This document shows, piece after piece, positions 24,893 through 34,019 of a stretch of DNA of 64,000 bases. Origin of the DNA: Oceanospirillaceae bacterium (GTDB lineage: Bacteria > Pseudomonadota > Gammaproteobacteria > Pseudomonadales > Balneatricaceae); contig JABGSN010000002.1 in NCBI GenBank assembly GCA_018647765.1, positions 49,071 through 113,070 on the forward strand, written 5' to 3'. Each line of letters starts with the position of its first letter. Position 1 is the first letter of the stretch. The position numbers were made by a program, and so were the translations under genes. The notes beneath the pieces were generated by a model that was not told the origin of the DNA, ran no database searches, and saw nothing but the letters and a program-made list of their open reading frames with translations.

Positions 24893-25499
24893 ATGCCTAA
24901 GTCTATTACTCTATATGATTACCCAAAGTCTTCCGCCGCTTACCGTGTGCGCATCGCGCTCAACTTAAAGGGTATCGATTACCAATCGGTAAAAGTTGAC
25001 CTACTGGCCAAAGACCAAAGCAGCCACTTTTACCTTGCCACTAACCCACAAGGTCTAGTCCCAAGCTTAGTGGTGGGTAATCAGTCAATCTTTAGCCATT
25101 ATCGAGTGGCTTGAAGACACCTACCCACAACACCCTCTTCTGCCCTCTAACCCTACGGAGAAAGCGCAACTTAGAGCACAAACCTACGCCATTGTAGCCG
25201 ACACCCACCCGCTCAATAACTTACGTGTACTCACCTACTTAGTTGCTGAACTTGGTCACGATAACGCAGAAAAAATGGCTTGGTACCGCCACTGGATTAA
25301 GTTGACTTTTGCCGCCCTGGAAATACAGTTAAGCGCCTCTTCACTCTCCAACACAGCCAATTTACTCGACACGGTGTTAGTACCCCAAGTATTCAACGCC
25401 CACCGGTTTGCAATTGACATGATGCCCTATCCGACCATCCAACAGCGTGTTGACTGGTGCAACCAACAACCTGCATTTGAGAAGGCCCACCCAGACTAA
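24893..25499 (+). pseudogene. Frameshifted maleylacetoacetate isomerase-like GST
   Basis: Zeta-class GST. The first frame reads SSAAYRVRIALNLKGI (active-site Ser region) and NPQGLVPSLVVG, then leaves frame. From 25092 the reading continues as LAIIEWLEDTYPQHPLLPS through to LVPQVFNAHRF and FEKAHPD. Dropping one T of the TTT at 25091-25093 restores a continuous protein. The middle of the C-terminal domain also looks about ten residues short before LVPQV. Intact homologs isomerise maleylacetoacetate in tyrosine breakdown. A sequencing error could explain the single T but not the shortened segment. Confidence 0.75.
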
Positions 25500-25504
25500 T
25501 GTGG

Positions 25505-26695
25505 TTAGCCCAACGGGCTGACCCATTCTTGGCCTGGTACGGGGTGGGTCGGCACCCATCGAGCAAGTACCAAGGATACACATGCCATGGCAGCACCCAG
25601 CATAAACACCGCTGTGGGTGATACCAACCACAACACACCCATAATCGCGGGTAACACAACAGCAGCAATGTGGTTAATAGTAAAGGATACACCGGCGGTG
25701 GATGCCATATCGGCTGGATCCGCTATTTTTTGAAAGTAAGTCTTTTGAGCGATAGCCATGGCAAATAACACATGATCAAACATATACAAAGCCACCGCCA
25801 AAGGTGCCCAGTCGACAAAACCGTAGGCTAAAAACACTAGCACTAAACCCACGTACTCCAAGGTGAGCGCACGTCGCTCACCCCAACGGGAGACTAAACC
25901 GCCAATTTTGGGGGCTAACCACATGCTCAGCAACCCATTCCCCAAAAACATCAGGGCAATTTCATGGGCTCCAAAATTAAAACGATGCACCATTAACAAG
26001 GCAGCAAACACCACAAATATTTGGCGTCGAGCACCGCCCATAAACACCAAGGCGTAGTACAAACTATAGCGTTTTCTAAGTACTAGTTTTTTGCTTTGTT
26101 GCACTTTGGATTGATAGGGCGGAAAGGTTAACAAGGCCACCAAAGCCAAGCTTACAGTCACACCACCACCAAACACATAAACCCATACCACAGGTAACAT
26201 AAACACTTGCAATGCCAGCCAAACCCAAGCGTAGGCCAACAACGACGCAGCCGAACCAATGGCCATTAACCGCCCCAGCTGCACCGGCGCTTCTTCTATA
26301 CTAAACCACTGCAACGCCAAAGATTGTTTGACCGTTTCGTAATAATGAAAGCCCACAGACATGAGCATAGTGGTGATTAACAAACCCGTAAACGTCGGCA
26401 AAAAACCGGTGAGGGCCGTACCTACGCCTAACACCAGCAAGGACCAAATCGCCAACCTTTGCTCGGCAATAATTAGCAATAAAAACACCACACCGAAGGC
26501 CAAAAAACCGGGCACTTCACGCCACGATTGCAATACCCCAATGTGGGCACCGTTTAAGCCCCCCTGCTCTATAGCAAAGTTATTGAAAAGGGCCATCCAC
26601 ACACCAAAACTAAAGGGCATGGCAAAGGTCATGAGACGCAACAAACGCGTGGGGTTGGGTTGCGCTAAATTTAACAATGAAGGAAAACGGGTCAT
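25505..26695 (-). CDS. MFS transporter
   Basis: 396-aa integral membrane protein with about twelve hydrophobic segments and an MFS-like central charged loop (PYQSKVQQSKKLVLRKRYS). Its start has TAAGGCTAT just upstream. I do not recognise a subfamily that fixes the substrate. It converges with the broken GST gene, 5 nt apart, and stands alone. Confidence 0.75.
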   Translation of the reverse strand: MTRFPSLLNLAQPNPTRLLRLMTFAMPFSFGVWMALFNNFAIEQGGLNGAHIGVLQSWREVPGFLAFGVVFLLLIIAEQRLAIWSLLVLGVGTALTGFLPTFTGLLITTMLMSVGFHYYETVKQSLALQWFSIEEAPVQLGRLMAIGSAASLLAYAWVWLALQVFMLPVVWVYVFGGGVTVSLALVALLTFPPYQSKVQQSKKLVLRKRYSLYYALVFMGGARRQIFVVFAALLMVHRFNFGAHEIALMFLGNGLLSMWLAPKIGGLVSRWGERRALTLEYVGLVLVFLAYGFVDWAPLAVALYMFDHVLFAMAIAQKTYFQKIADPADMASTAGVSFTINHIAAVVLPAIMGVLWLVSPTAVFMLGAAMACVSLVLARWVPTHPVPGQEWVSPLG

Positions 26696-26986
26696 ATAGC
26701 CTTACGCTCAGGCGGGCGTATTTCAAGAACGGTTATTGTGCTAGCCATAGGGCCAAACCAAAGTGACATAAGAGAGTGCTAAACTAATCTAAAAACCAAT
26801 ACATTGCACGTATAAAAAGTGGCGCTTAGTTATTAACAAAGTTAAATTCGGCGCCGGTATTTATTATGTAACGGATTGGCCAAACCAGTGAATTGATTAA
26901 AGGTTAGACCATGAACCCAGACAGTGCCAATTGAAAACGACTATTTACGCCCTATATACTGCTATAGATCCAGCCAAGAGAAGACT

Positions 26987-28762
26987 ATGAGCAACGCACC
27001 CGACAACCAAAAAACGCCGCCTAATAAACAAGACCTTCGTTTACTTCTGCGCTTATTGCCCTTTATTACGCCGTATAAGAAAATGGTGTTGGGCGCTATG
27101 TTAGCCCTTATAATCACTGCCGGCGTATCACTGGCGCTGGGGCAAGGTATTCGATTGCTGATTGACCAAGGTTTCGATTCTTCAGACCCAAGCCGTTTAA
27201 ACCAAGCCATGATGGTATTGGCGATGATTACGGTATTGATGGCAGCCGGCACTTTTACGCGCTTTTATTTGGTGTCCTGGCTCGGCGAACGCGTGAGTAA
27301 CGACGTTAGATTAGCCGTATTTAACCACCTACTCACCCTTGACCCATATTACTTTGAAGTCAATCGTAGCGGCGAGATTAACGCCCGCCTTACTACCGAC
27401 ACCACCCTGCTACAATCCATTATTGGTTCCTCCATTTCCATGGCTCTACGCAACAGCCTCACTTTTGTAGGGGGCTTAGTAATGATGTTAATTACTAACC
27501 CCAAGTTAGCACTCATTGTCTTAACCAGCGTGCCTTTAGTGATCTTCCCCATGATGTGGTATGGACGCAGGGTGCGAAAACTGTCCCGCTTGAGTCAGGA
27601 CCGCGTGGCCGACATTGGCACTTATGCCGGCGAAATTGTACAACACATTAAAATAGTACAGAGTTTCACCCGCGAACAAGAAGAAACCAAGGCCTTTGGC
27701 GCAGAAGTAGAAAAAGCATTTAAGGTTGCCAAAAAACGTATATTGCAACGCTCCATCCTCATTGTAGTGGCTATGGCCTTAGTCTTTACCGGCCTTTCCA
27801 GCATGATTTGGGTGGGCGCACAGGACGTGGCTAGTGGTGCCATTAGCTCTGGCGAACTTGCCGCCTTTGTATTTTACGCCTTGATGGTGGCCATGGCGGT
27901 GGCGACTATTTCAGAAGTGTACGGTGAGCTTCAACGGGCCGCTGGCGCCACCGAACGCTTATTAGAACTATTAGCCGAAGAAGCCGACATCAATAGTCCA
28001 CCAACGGCTCAAGCCTTGCCCGACGGCGCCTTGGCACTGGCCTTTGATAAGGTCAGCTTTAGCTACCCATCACGACCTGACCAAGTGGCGTTAGAAGACG
28101 TTAGTTTTTCGGTTAACGCCGGAGAAACCGTAGCCGTAGTCGGGCCTTCCGGTGCGGGCAAAAGCACCTTGTTTGAGTTACTACAACGCTTTTACGACCC
28201 TAAACAAGGCAGTATTAGTGTGGCCGGCCACCACCTCACACAGCTCAATCCCACAGATTTACGTGGCCATTTAGGCCTGGTACCCCAACAACCTACCCTA
28301 TTTAGCGCCGACGTGGCCCATAACATTGGCTATGGTGACCCCTGCGCCAGCCAAGACAAAGTGGTCGCCGCAGCTGATAAAGCCTACGCTAGCGAGTTTA
28401 TTGACCGCTTGCCACAAGGCTACGAAAGTTACTTGGGTGAACAGGGGGTACGCTTGTCCGGTGGCCAGCGGCAACGTATTGCAATTGCTCGCGCCATGCT
28501 TAAAGACCCATCCATTTTGTTACTCGACGAAGCCACCAGTGCCCTAGACGCCGATAGCGAGCACAAGGTGCAAGCGGCCCTGCAGGAGTTAATGCAAGGC
28601 CGTACCACATTGATCATTGCCCACCGTTTAGCCACGGTGATGCACGCCGATCGTATCATGCTGTTTAATGAAGGTCGCCTAGAGGCCCAAGGCACTCATC
28701 AGCAGCTGCTAGCGTCGTCGAAGCTATATAAACGCCTTAGCCAATTACAGTTCAACCACTAG
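26987..28762 (+). CDS. ABC exporter, fused membrane and ATPase domains
   Basis: 591 aa from the ATG at 26987, chosen for its AAGAGAAG Shine-Dalgarno over a GTG at 26924. Six transmembrane helices in residues 20-310, then the nucleotide-binding domain: Walker A GPSGAGKST near 386, signature LSGGQRQRIA near 489, Walker B ILLLDEATSALD near 512, H-loop IAHRL. MsbA/LmrA-like half-transporter working as a homodimer. Cargo unknown. A phosphotransferase-like gene follows after 10 nt, so the two are probably one operon. Confidence 0.88.
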   Translation: MSNAPDNQKTPPNKQDLRLLLRLLPFITPYKKMVLGAMLALIITAGVSLALGQGIRLLIDQGFDSSDPSRLNQAMMVLAMITVLMAAGTFTRFYLVSWLGERVSNDVRLAVFNHLLTLDPYYFEVNRSGEINARLTTDTTLLQSIIGSSISMALRNSLTFVGGLVMMLITNPKLALIVLTSVPLVIFPMMWYGRRVRKLSRLSQDRVADIGTYAGEIVQHIKIVQSFTREQEETKAFGAEVEKAFKVAKKRILQRSILIVVAMALVFTGLSSMIWVGAQDVASGAISSGELAAFVFYALMVAMAVATISEVYGELQRAAGATERLLELLAEEADINSPPTAQALPDGALALAFDKVSFSYPSRPDQVALEDVSFSVNAGETVAVVGPSGAGKSTLFELLQRFYDPKQGSISVAGHHLTQLNPTDLRGHLGLVPQQPTLFSADVAHNIGYGDPCASQDKVVAAADKAYASEFIDRLPQGYESYLGEQGVRLSGGQRQRIAIARAMLKDPSILLLDEATSALDADSEHKVQAALQELMQGRTTLIIAHRLATVMHADRIMLFNEGRLEAQGTHQQLLASSKLYKRLSQLQFNH

Positions 28763-28772
28763 CTGGCCAACT

Positions 28773-29837
28773 ATGAGCACATCTAACCGCCCCACCCTTG
28801 CCGCCATTGAAACCTTGCTACGCAATGGTTATTGGGATAGAACAGAAATTATCCGTATGGCCGATGCGAGCCTGCGAGTACGCAAACAATCTAAAGGTCA
28901 TGAGTCCTCTGGGCCTTGGGGGCAAGATAACTTGAGGGACGAAGCCACATACCTACAAGAATTAGAGCCCCACTTGGTGGATTTATTTCCTCGCTTGATC
29001 GCTTCGTGGGACCAACCTGCCCCCGGTTACGACATGGCCTATATGACCAACCACGTGGATGTGGCGCAACTGGTGCGGAGCCAAACCTTCAATCAGCAAC
29101 AAAGCAATCAGTTTCAAACCCACCTAGGTAAGCGTGTATTTGGTCAGCTGCATACCCCGTGCCAGAGGTTGGCTAGCCTTGCAGAAAATGTTGTTGCTAC
29201 TTTACAACAAGCTACACAAACCCTTAACGACCATGACCAGTTACAGTGTTTAACCACTCCATCTATGGTTATTAATGGCCAGTTTTGTCGAGACTTAGCC
29301 ACCAATACCGCGAGCCTCATACAACAGAAGACCTTGATTCATGGTCTGGATCAGGCCCCACAAGTACGCCTTCATGGTGATTTATTTTTAGAAAACATAC
29401 TCCTACCGGCAACATCAGAACACCCCCACTGGCCCACGCAGTTAGTGCTCATTGACCCAGTGTCGGTGGCTGGCATGAGTGCGGGACACCCGCTGTTTGA
29501 CTTAGCAAAGTATGAGTCTTATGCCAGCGGTGAGTTACCCGCCATGCGCCGAGGGCACATGCTTGTAGAAAGTATACACAGCACTCATGCTGAGTTTAGT
29601 TTTGCAATCGATTGGCAACACTCAGAAATGCAGCCATTTAAGGCCATTGATTGGCACTCGGCCTTACGACAGTCTTACATTAGCCACCATGGGCCCATAG
29701 ACCCTGCCATGTATGCCTTGCTAGAGGCCTACTTTGCGGCCGCCATGATACTGTGTACCACCGGCGCAGAACAACACGCGCGGGCCTTAAAGGCGATCTT
29801 TAGCTTGCAGATCGCATGGTCTTTAGTAGGGCAATAA
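28773..29837 (+). CDS. Aminoglycoside-phosphotransferase-like kinase
   Basis: 354-aa APH/choline-kinase-fold protein. [13 protein letters not shown] contains the catalytic HGDxxxxN-type loop and [11 protein letters not shown] the metal-binding DP in place of Dx[14 protein letters not shown] follows. The N-terminal lobe has a lysine in RVRKQSKG that may bind ATP phosphate. Substrate could be a sugar, choline-like amine or antibiotic. It sits 10 nt behind the ABC exporter. Its 3' end overlaps the convergent DUF808 gene by 38 nt. Confidence 0.72.
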   Translation: MSTSNRPTLAAIETLLRNGYWDRTEIIRMADASLRVRKQSKGHESSGPWGQDNLRDEATYLQELEPHLVDLFPRLIASWDQPAPGYDMAYMTNHVDVAQLVRSQTFNQQQSNQFQTHLGKRVFGQLHTPCQRLASLAENVVATLQQATQTLNDHDQLQCLTTPSMVINGQFCRDLATNTASLIQQKTLIHGLDQAPQVRLHGDLFLENILLPATSEHPHWPTQLVLIDPVSVAGMSAGHPLFDLAKYESYASGELPAMRRGHMLVESIHSTHAEFSFAIDWQHSEMQPFKAIDWHSALRQSYISHHGPIDPAMYALLEAYFAAAMILCTTGAEQHARALKAIFSLQIAWSLVGQ

Positions 29838-30696
29838 TAGCCAGTGCTAGCGCGCCGGCTACTACACCCACCCCCATATTAGCTAACTGAGTCCACCAAG
29901 TGGTTAACGGCTCTATCCAATGATGCAACCAAGGCCAACCGTGGGCCAATATGCCACCACCCACTAAGAACATGGCCAAGGTTCCCACCACCGACAAGGT
30001 TTTCATCAACGGCGGTGCAGCATTCACCAAACCATGGCCAAGCCAGGCACTAAAACGATTACTGGTGCCGTTAGCTTCGCCTTCGAGCAAGTACAAACCC
30101 ACATCGTCCATTTTCACTATAGCGGCCACTAAACCGTAGACCCCCAAGGTAAAGAGTAAAGATAAACTGGAAACAATAATAACTTGATTAGTAAACGAGG
30201 TATGGGCCACAGACCCCAAAATAATAACCACAATTTCTGCTGACAATACAAAATCGGTACGGATTGCGCCTTTAATTTTGCGCTGTTCCAAGGCTAATAA
30301 ATCGTCTTTGCACAGGCGTAACTGACTGACACGGTCTGAGGATGTGGTGTTTTTAGGCTGATGAACTAACCATTCGTGCAACTTTTCAGCACCTTCAAAA
30401 CAAAGGTAAGTACCACCTAGCATCAGCACGGGGGTAATAAGCCAAGGCGCATATAGACTCATAAGCAAAGCCAGCGGCACCAAAATCACCTTGTTAAGCA
30501 ACGATCCTTTAGCCACGGCCCACACTACCGGCAGCTCGCGTTCGGCACGTACGCCAGACACTTGCTCGGCGTTAACGGCTAAATCATCGCCTAATACACC
30601 CGCGGTTTTTTTAGCCGCGACTTTTGATAACACCGCAATATCGTCCAATAAGGTCGCAATGTCATCCAACAATGCCAACAAACTTGCACCAGCCAT
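29800..30696 (-). CDS. DUF808 (YedI-like) inner-membrane protein
   Basis: 298 aa with the typical start [25 protein letters not shown] and the [20 protein letters not shown] segment of the YedI/DUF808 family, followed by several membrane helices. Function unknown. Strong Shine-Dalgarno (TGAGGAATTATT before ATG). It follows the alpha/beta hydrolase gene by 9 nt on the same strand. Confidence 0.85.
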   Translation of the reverse strand: MAGASLLALLDDIATLLDDIAVLSKVAAKKTAGVLGDDLAVNAEQVSGVRAERELPVVWAVAKGSLLNKVILVPLALLMSLYAPWLITPVLMLGGTYLCFEGAEKLHEWLVHQPKNTTSSDRVSQLRLCKDDLLALEQRKIKGAIRTDFVLSAEIVVIILGSVAHTSFTNQVIIVSSLSLLFTLGVYGLVAAIVKMDDVGLYLLEGEANGTSNRFSAWLGHGLVNAAPPLMKTLSVVGTLAMFLVGGGILAHGWPWLHHWIEPLTTWWTQLANMGVGVVAGALALAIIALLKTMRSAS

Positions 30697-30705
30697 AATA
30701 ATTCC

Positions 30706-31560
30706 TCAATCAGGCAGTAAACAGTGCCTTATTTGTTGTGCCACCTTGTGCGGCTGCTCCAGCGGCAATAAGTGACCAGCGCCATCAAAGTTAACGGCAC
30801 GGATATGCTGCGGTAAACCAAGTGGGGGGCGCAATGCCTGCCAACGTTTCCAGGCCAAGGCGTCTACGGTGTCAGAGTGTCCACCACGCAGTACACTAAT
30901 CGGCACTTTGCATCGCTTGAGGGTGCGCCACATGGTGGGCACCGTGCCATACATGGTGGCTTCCCAATATTTATCATAGAGCAACTTAAAGCCATTGCCC
31001 TCTGGCACCACAGCAGCATTGATGTAGTGCCAGAGTATTTCGTCAGTCAATTTGGAAAATACACGTTTGGGCCGATGAAAATTAAACGCTTGTTGTAAGC
31101 TATGCCAACGATCAGGTCGCCCCATGGCGGTGGCCACAATAGGCACTTTTCGAGTCAGCATTGATGGCAAAAAACGCAAAATACGGGTTAACGTACGGCG
31201 TAAAAAAACCGGCTCAAGCAACACTATTTGGCGATAAAGATGGGGGTTTAGTTGCGCGGCTAATACACCCACATTAGCCCCCATAGAATGTCCAATAAAG
31301 GTGACTGGCGCTAACTGGTGGTGTTCGATAAAATCGTTTAAGTCATGCGCCATGTGCTGCCAAACGGCTCTAGTTTTGGCCTGCGCTTGGTACTCTACTA
31401 ACGGTTGCCATAACGGGCGTAAGTGAGGTGCGTAAATGGCGTGGTCTTGACCCAGCTCGGCAAGCAAGGCGTTATAAGTGCCCGGCGGAAAGCCATTGGC
31501 GTGGGCAAACAAAACGGCCGGTGCGTCTTGTTTGCCATAGATTTGGTAAGGAATACTCAA
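30706..31560 (-). CDS. Alpha/beta-fold hydrolase
   Basis: 284-aa serine hydrolase: HANGFPPGTYN is the oxyanion region, FIGHSMGANVGVL holds the nucleophile Ser, and GAGHLLPLEQPH carries the catalytic His. No signal peptide. Starts at TTG, overlapping the upstream aminotransferase stop as TTGA, so it is translationally coupled. Substrate unknown; an ester or thioester from aromatic amino acid metabolism is a guess based on its neighbour. Confidence 0.82.
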   Translation of the reverse strand: MSIPYQIYGKQDAPAVLFAHANGFPPGTYNALLAELGQDHAIYAPHLRPLWQPLVEYQAQAKTRAVWQHMAHDLNDFIEHHQLAPVTFIGHSMGANVGVLAAQLNPHLYRQIVLLEPVFLRRTLTRILRFLPSMLTRKVPIVATAMGRPDRWHSLQQAFNFHRPKRVFSKLTDEILWHYINAAVVPEGNGFKLLYDKYWEATMYGTVPTMWRTLKRCKVPISVLRGGHSDTVDALAWKRWQALRPPLGLPQHIRAVNFDGAGHLLPLEQPHKVAQQIRHCLLPD

Positions 31561-32750
31561 AGCACAGCGGCAATCGACTTAGCCACGTATGCAATGTTGC
31601 GCTGGTTAAGTCCGGCCAAGTTAATACGGCTAGAACCCACCAAGTACACGCTGTGTTCATTAACCAAGGTATCCACTTGTTCTGCACTCACACCCAAAAA
31701 CGAGAACATGCCTTTTTGGCGTTCAATAAAGCTAAAGTCTTGCGTTACACCTTCGGCTTTAATGGCATCAACCAACTGGCTGCGTAAATCTTTAATACGC
31801 TTGCGCATGGTTTTTAATTCATCACGCCACATTTGCTTGAGCTTAGGGTCAGCTAAAATAGTTTCTACCACCAACGCGCCATGTGACGGCGGCATAGAAT
31901 AGTTTGCTCGAATGACGCTGTTCATTTGGCCTTGCGCTAAACTGGCTTGTTGGGCATTGGCCGCAATAATCATGGCTGTGCCGGTACGCTCTCGGTACAA
32001 ACCAAAGTTTTTGGAACAAGAACTTGCAATCACCATTTCTGGCACCGCGTTAGCCATGAGGCGCAAACCCGCGGCATCTTCATCCATACCCTCTCCTAAA
32101 CCTTGATAAGCGATATCAACGTAAGGTATCAAGCCTTTGGCGAGCACTAAATCTGTGATGGCCTGCCACTGGTCTAAGGATAAATCTGCACCCGATGGGT
32201 TATGACAACAGCCGTGTAGCAATACCACATCACCGGCTTGGGTCTGATTTTGTAGGGCATTCAACATGGCATCAAAATCAACAGCTCTGGTACCGCGATT
32301 ATAATAGGGGTACTCTTTTACCGTGAAACCCGCACTCTGCATGACCGCGTGATGGTTGGCCCAAGTTGGGTTGCCTAACCACACCGTGGCATTAGGTGAG
32401 GCGACGTTAATAAACTCACCTAACACGCGCAATGCGCCACTGCCACCTGGAGTTTGAGCTACAGCGATACGCTGGTCGGCCAGTACCGCATGATCAGCAC
32501 CCAAAGTCACCTGAGCAAGTAATTCACAAAAGCGCTTAGAACCCGCCATACCGACATAAGCTTTGGTGTCTTCTTCTGCTAACAGGCGTTCTTCGGCCCG
32601 TGCTACGGCTTCCATAATAGCCGTATGACCGGTCTCATCTTTGTACACACCCACGCCCAAATCGACTTTATTGGGGTTGGTGTCTTGACGGTACAAGACC
32701 GACAAATTAAGAATGGGATCAGCAGGCACAGCGCGCAGCGACTCAAACAT
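31557..32750 (-). CDS. Aromatic/aspartate aminotransferase (TyrB/AspC-like)
   Basis: 397 aa from the ATG at 32750 (MFESLRAVPADPILNL), the family start, with AGGAG about 11 nt upstream; an ATG 24 nt further up is also open. Class I PLP aminotransferase: KVDLGVGVYKDETG, HGCCHNPSGADL, DIAYQGLGEG, PLP Lys in SSCSKNFGLYRERTG, and the substrate-binding Arg near the C-terminus. It uses 2-oxoglutarate with aspartate or aromatic amino acids. The promoter region holds a perfect -10. Operon with the hydrolase and DUF808 genes. Confidence 0.9.
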   Translation of the reverse strand: MFESLRAVPADPILNLSVLYRQDTNPNKVDLGVGVYKDETGHTAIMEAVARAEERLLAEEDTKAYVGMAGSKRFCELLAQVTLGADHAVLADQRIAVAQTPGGSGALRVLGEFINVASPNATVWLGNPTWANHHAVMQSAGFTVKEYPYYNRGTRAVDFDAMLNALQNQTQAGDVVLLHGCCHNPSGADLSLDQWQAITDLVLAKGLIPYVDIAYQGLGEGMDEDAAGLRLMANAVPEMVIASSCSKNFGLYRERTGTAMIIAANAQQASLAQGQMNSVIRANYSMPPSHGALVVETILADPKLKQMWRDELKTMRKRIKDLRSQLVDAIKAEGVTQDFSFIERQKGMFSFLGVSAEQVDTLVNEHSVYLVGSSRINLAGLNQRNIAYVAKSIAAVL

Positions 32751-32811
32751 GAGCAATAGAACTCCTATGAACAAACGAAAACAAAAAAATGAGGGTAGTT
32801 TAACGATCTTA

Positions 32812-32817
32812 ATTATA
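32812..32817 (-). promoter_or_regulatory. Candidate -10 element of the aminotransferase operon
   Basis: TATAAT on the minus strand, about 62 nt before the ATG at 32750. No good -35 is present at 17 nt, so activation may be needed. Confidence 0.35.
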
Positions 32818-32887
32818 CGACTTTGACTTTGCTAAAACCAGCGCCAAAGCGTGATATAACTTGGTATATAACAAGTATTTGAAACAA

Positions 32888-33835
32888 TTAGCGATTGCTA
32901 TTACGTGCCCTTTCTTGGCGCGGGGAACAGCCATACTTTTTTTGATAACACCGCGCCAAATAAGACGTAGAGCTAAAACCGCAAGCAGTGGCCACTTGCA
33001 GTACCGACAAACTCGATTGGCGTAACAGTTGTTGGGTTTTTTCTAGCCGTAAATGTAAATAATACTGACCTGGGCTTTGCTGCAAGTGTTGTTTAAATAA
33101 ACGTTCCATTTGCCGAGCCGACATATTCGACGCATCCGCAAGCTGCTGGCAGGTAAGAGGCACTTCTAGGTTTTGGCGCATAATATCAATGGCCTTAATC
33201 AAACGCGGATTGTTGATATTTAGGCGTGACTGCAAGCGCATACGCTGGTCTTGATGGGGCGGTCTAATATGGGGGTGCATGTACTGCTCCGCCACCAGCA
33301 AAGCCAGTTCATGGCCATGCTGGTCGGAAATGATTTGCAACATCATATCCAAACCGGCAGAACCACCAGAACAGGTAAACAAACTGCCATCAAATTCGTA
33401 TAGCTCACCACTCATCCAAACATCTGGAAACTGCTCTCGAAAACTGTCAACGTATTCCCAATGAATGGTGCAGGTTTTATGGCGCAATAGCTTAGCCTTG
33501 GCCAACAATAATGCGCCCGTAGAGGTGGACCCCAACAGATCAACCTGTCTCGCCGCCTGCCGCAACCAAGCAAACAAATAGTCATCCCCGTAGGAAGCCA
33601 CGTTAATGCCCGCCACCACCAACAACACATCCAACTCTTTAACTTGCTCCAAACCTAATGTGGGCGCTGTAACCATTTGGTTACTCGCCCCTACAGGGTC
33701 ACCGTCCCAGCTCAAAAACTCCCATTGATAGAGTTCATCGCCGGCTTGAGCATTGGCCATACGCAACGGCTCTAACGCCGCGGCCAAAGACAACATGGAA
33801 AACCCAGGCACTAAAAAGAAACCAAATCGCTGCAT
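32888..33835 (-). CDS. GlxA-type transcriptional regulator (DJ-1/PfpI + AraC HTH)
   Basis: 315 aa. Residues 1-190 form a class I amidotransferase-like sensor domain (FGFFLVPGFSMLSLAAALEPLRMAN, then LLGSTSTGALLLAKAKLL); residues 215-310 are two AraC helix-turn-helix units ending STSYLARCYQKKYGCSPRQERAR. This is the architecture of GbdR, SouR and CdhR, regulators of glycine betaine, sarcosine and carnitine use. It is divergent from the FAD oxidoreductase gene, an amine-oxidising type, which it probably activates. Confidence 0.86.
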   Translation of the reverse strand: MQRFGFFLVPGFSMLSLAAALEPLRMANAQAGDELYQWEFLSWDGDPVGASNQMVTAPTLGLEQVKELDVLLVVAGINVASYGDDYLFAWLRQAARQVDLLGSTSTGALLLAKAKLLRHKTCTIHWEYVDSFREQFPDVWMSGELYEFDGSLFTCSGGSAGLDMMLQIISDQHGHELALLVAEQYMHPHIRPPHQDQRMRLQSRLNINNPRLIKAIDIMRQNLEVPLTCQQLADASNMSARQMERLFKQHLQQSPGQYYLHLRLEKTQQLLRQSSLSVLQVATACGFSSTSYLARCYQKKYGCSPRQERARNSNR

Positions 33836-34019
33836 ATGTTAACCTTTAAATTAATCACGTTCTGGGCAGCCGATGCCAACGTGCGTCGTATTTTTGATAG
33901 ATTAGCCCCTATTGTCGGATTTGTCTCGTTAAAAGTCGTCTTATGTGGTTTTTATTTCAACATGAAAGCGCATTATGAATGTCACTTGAACAATAAACAT
34001 AACCCAAACGGAGTCCTTT

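Noticed and set aside
26910..26933. Seven-codon mini-ORF (MNPDSAN) before the ABC exporter as a leader peptide
   Set aside because: No run of regulatory codons and no terminator/antiterminator pair; probably chance.
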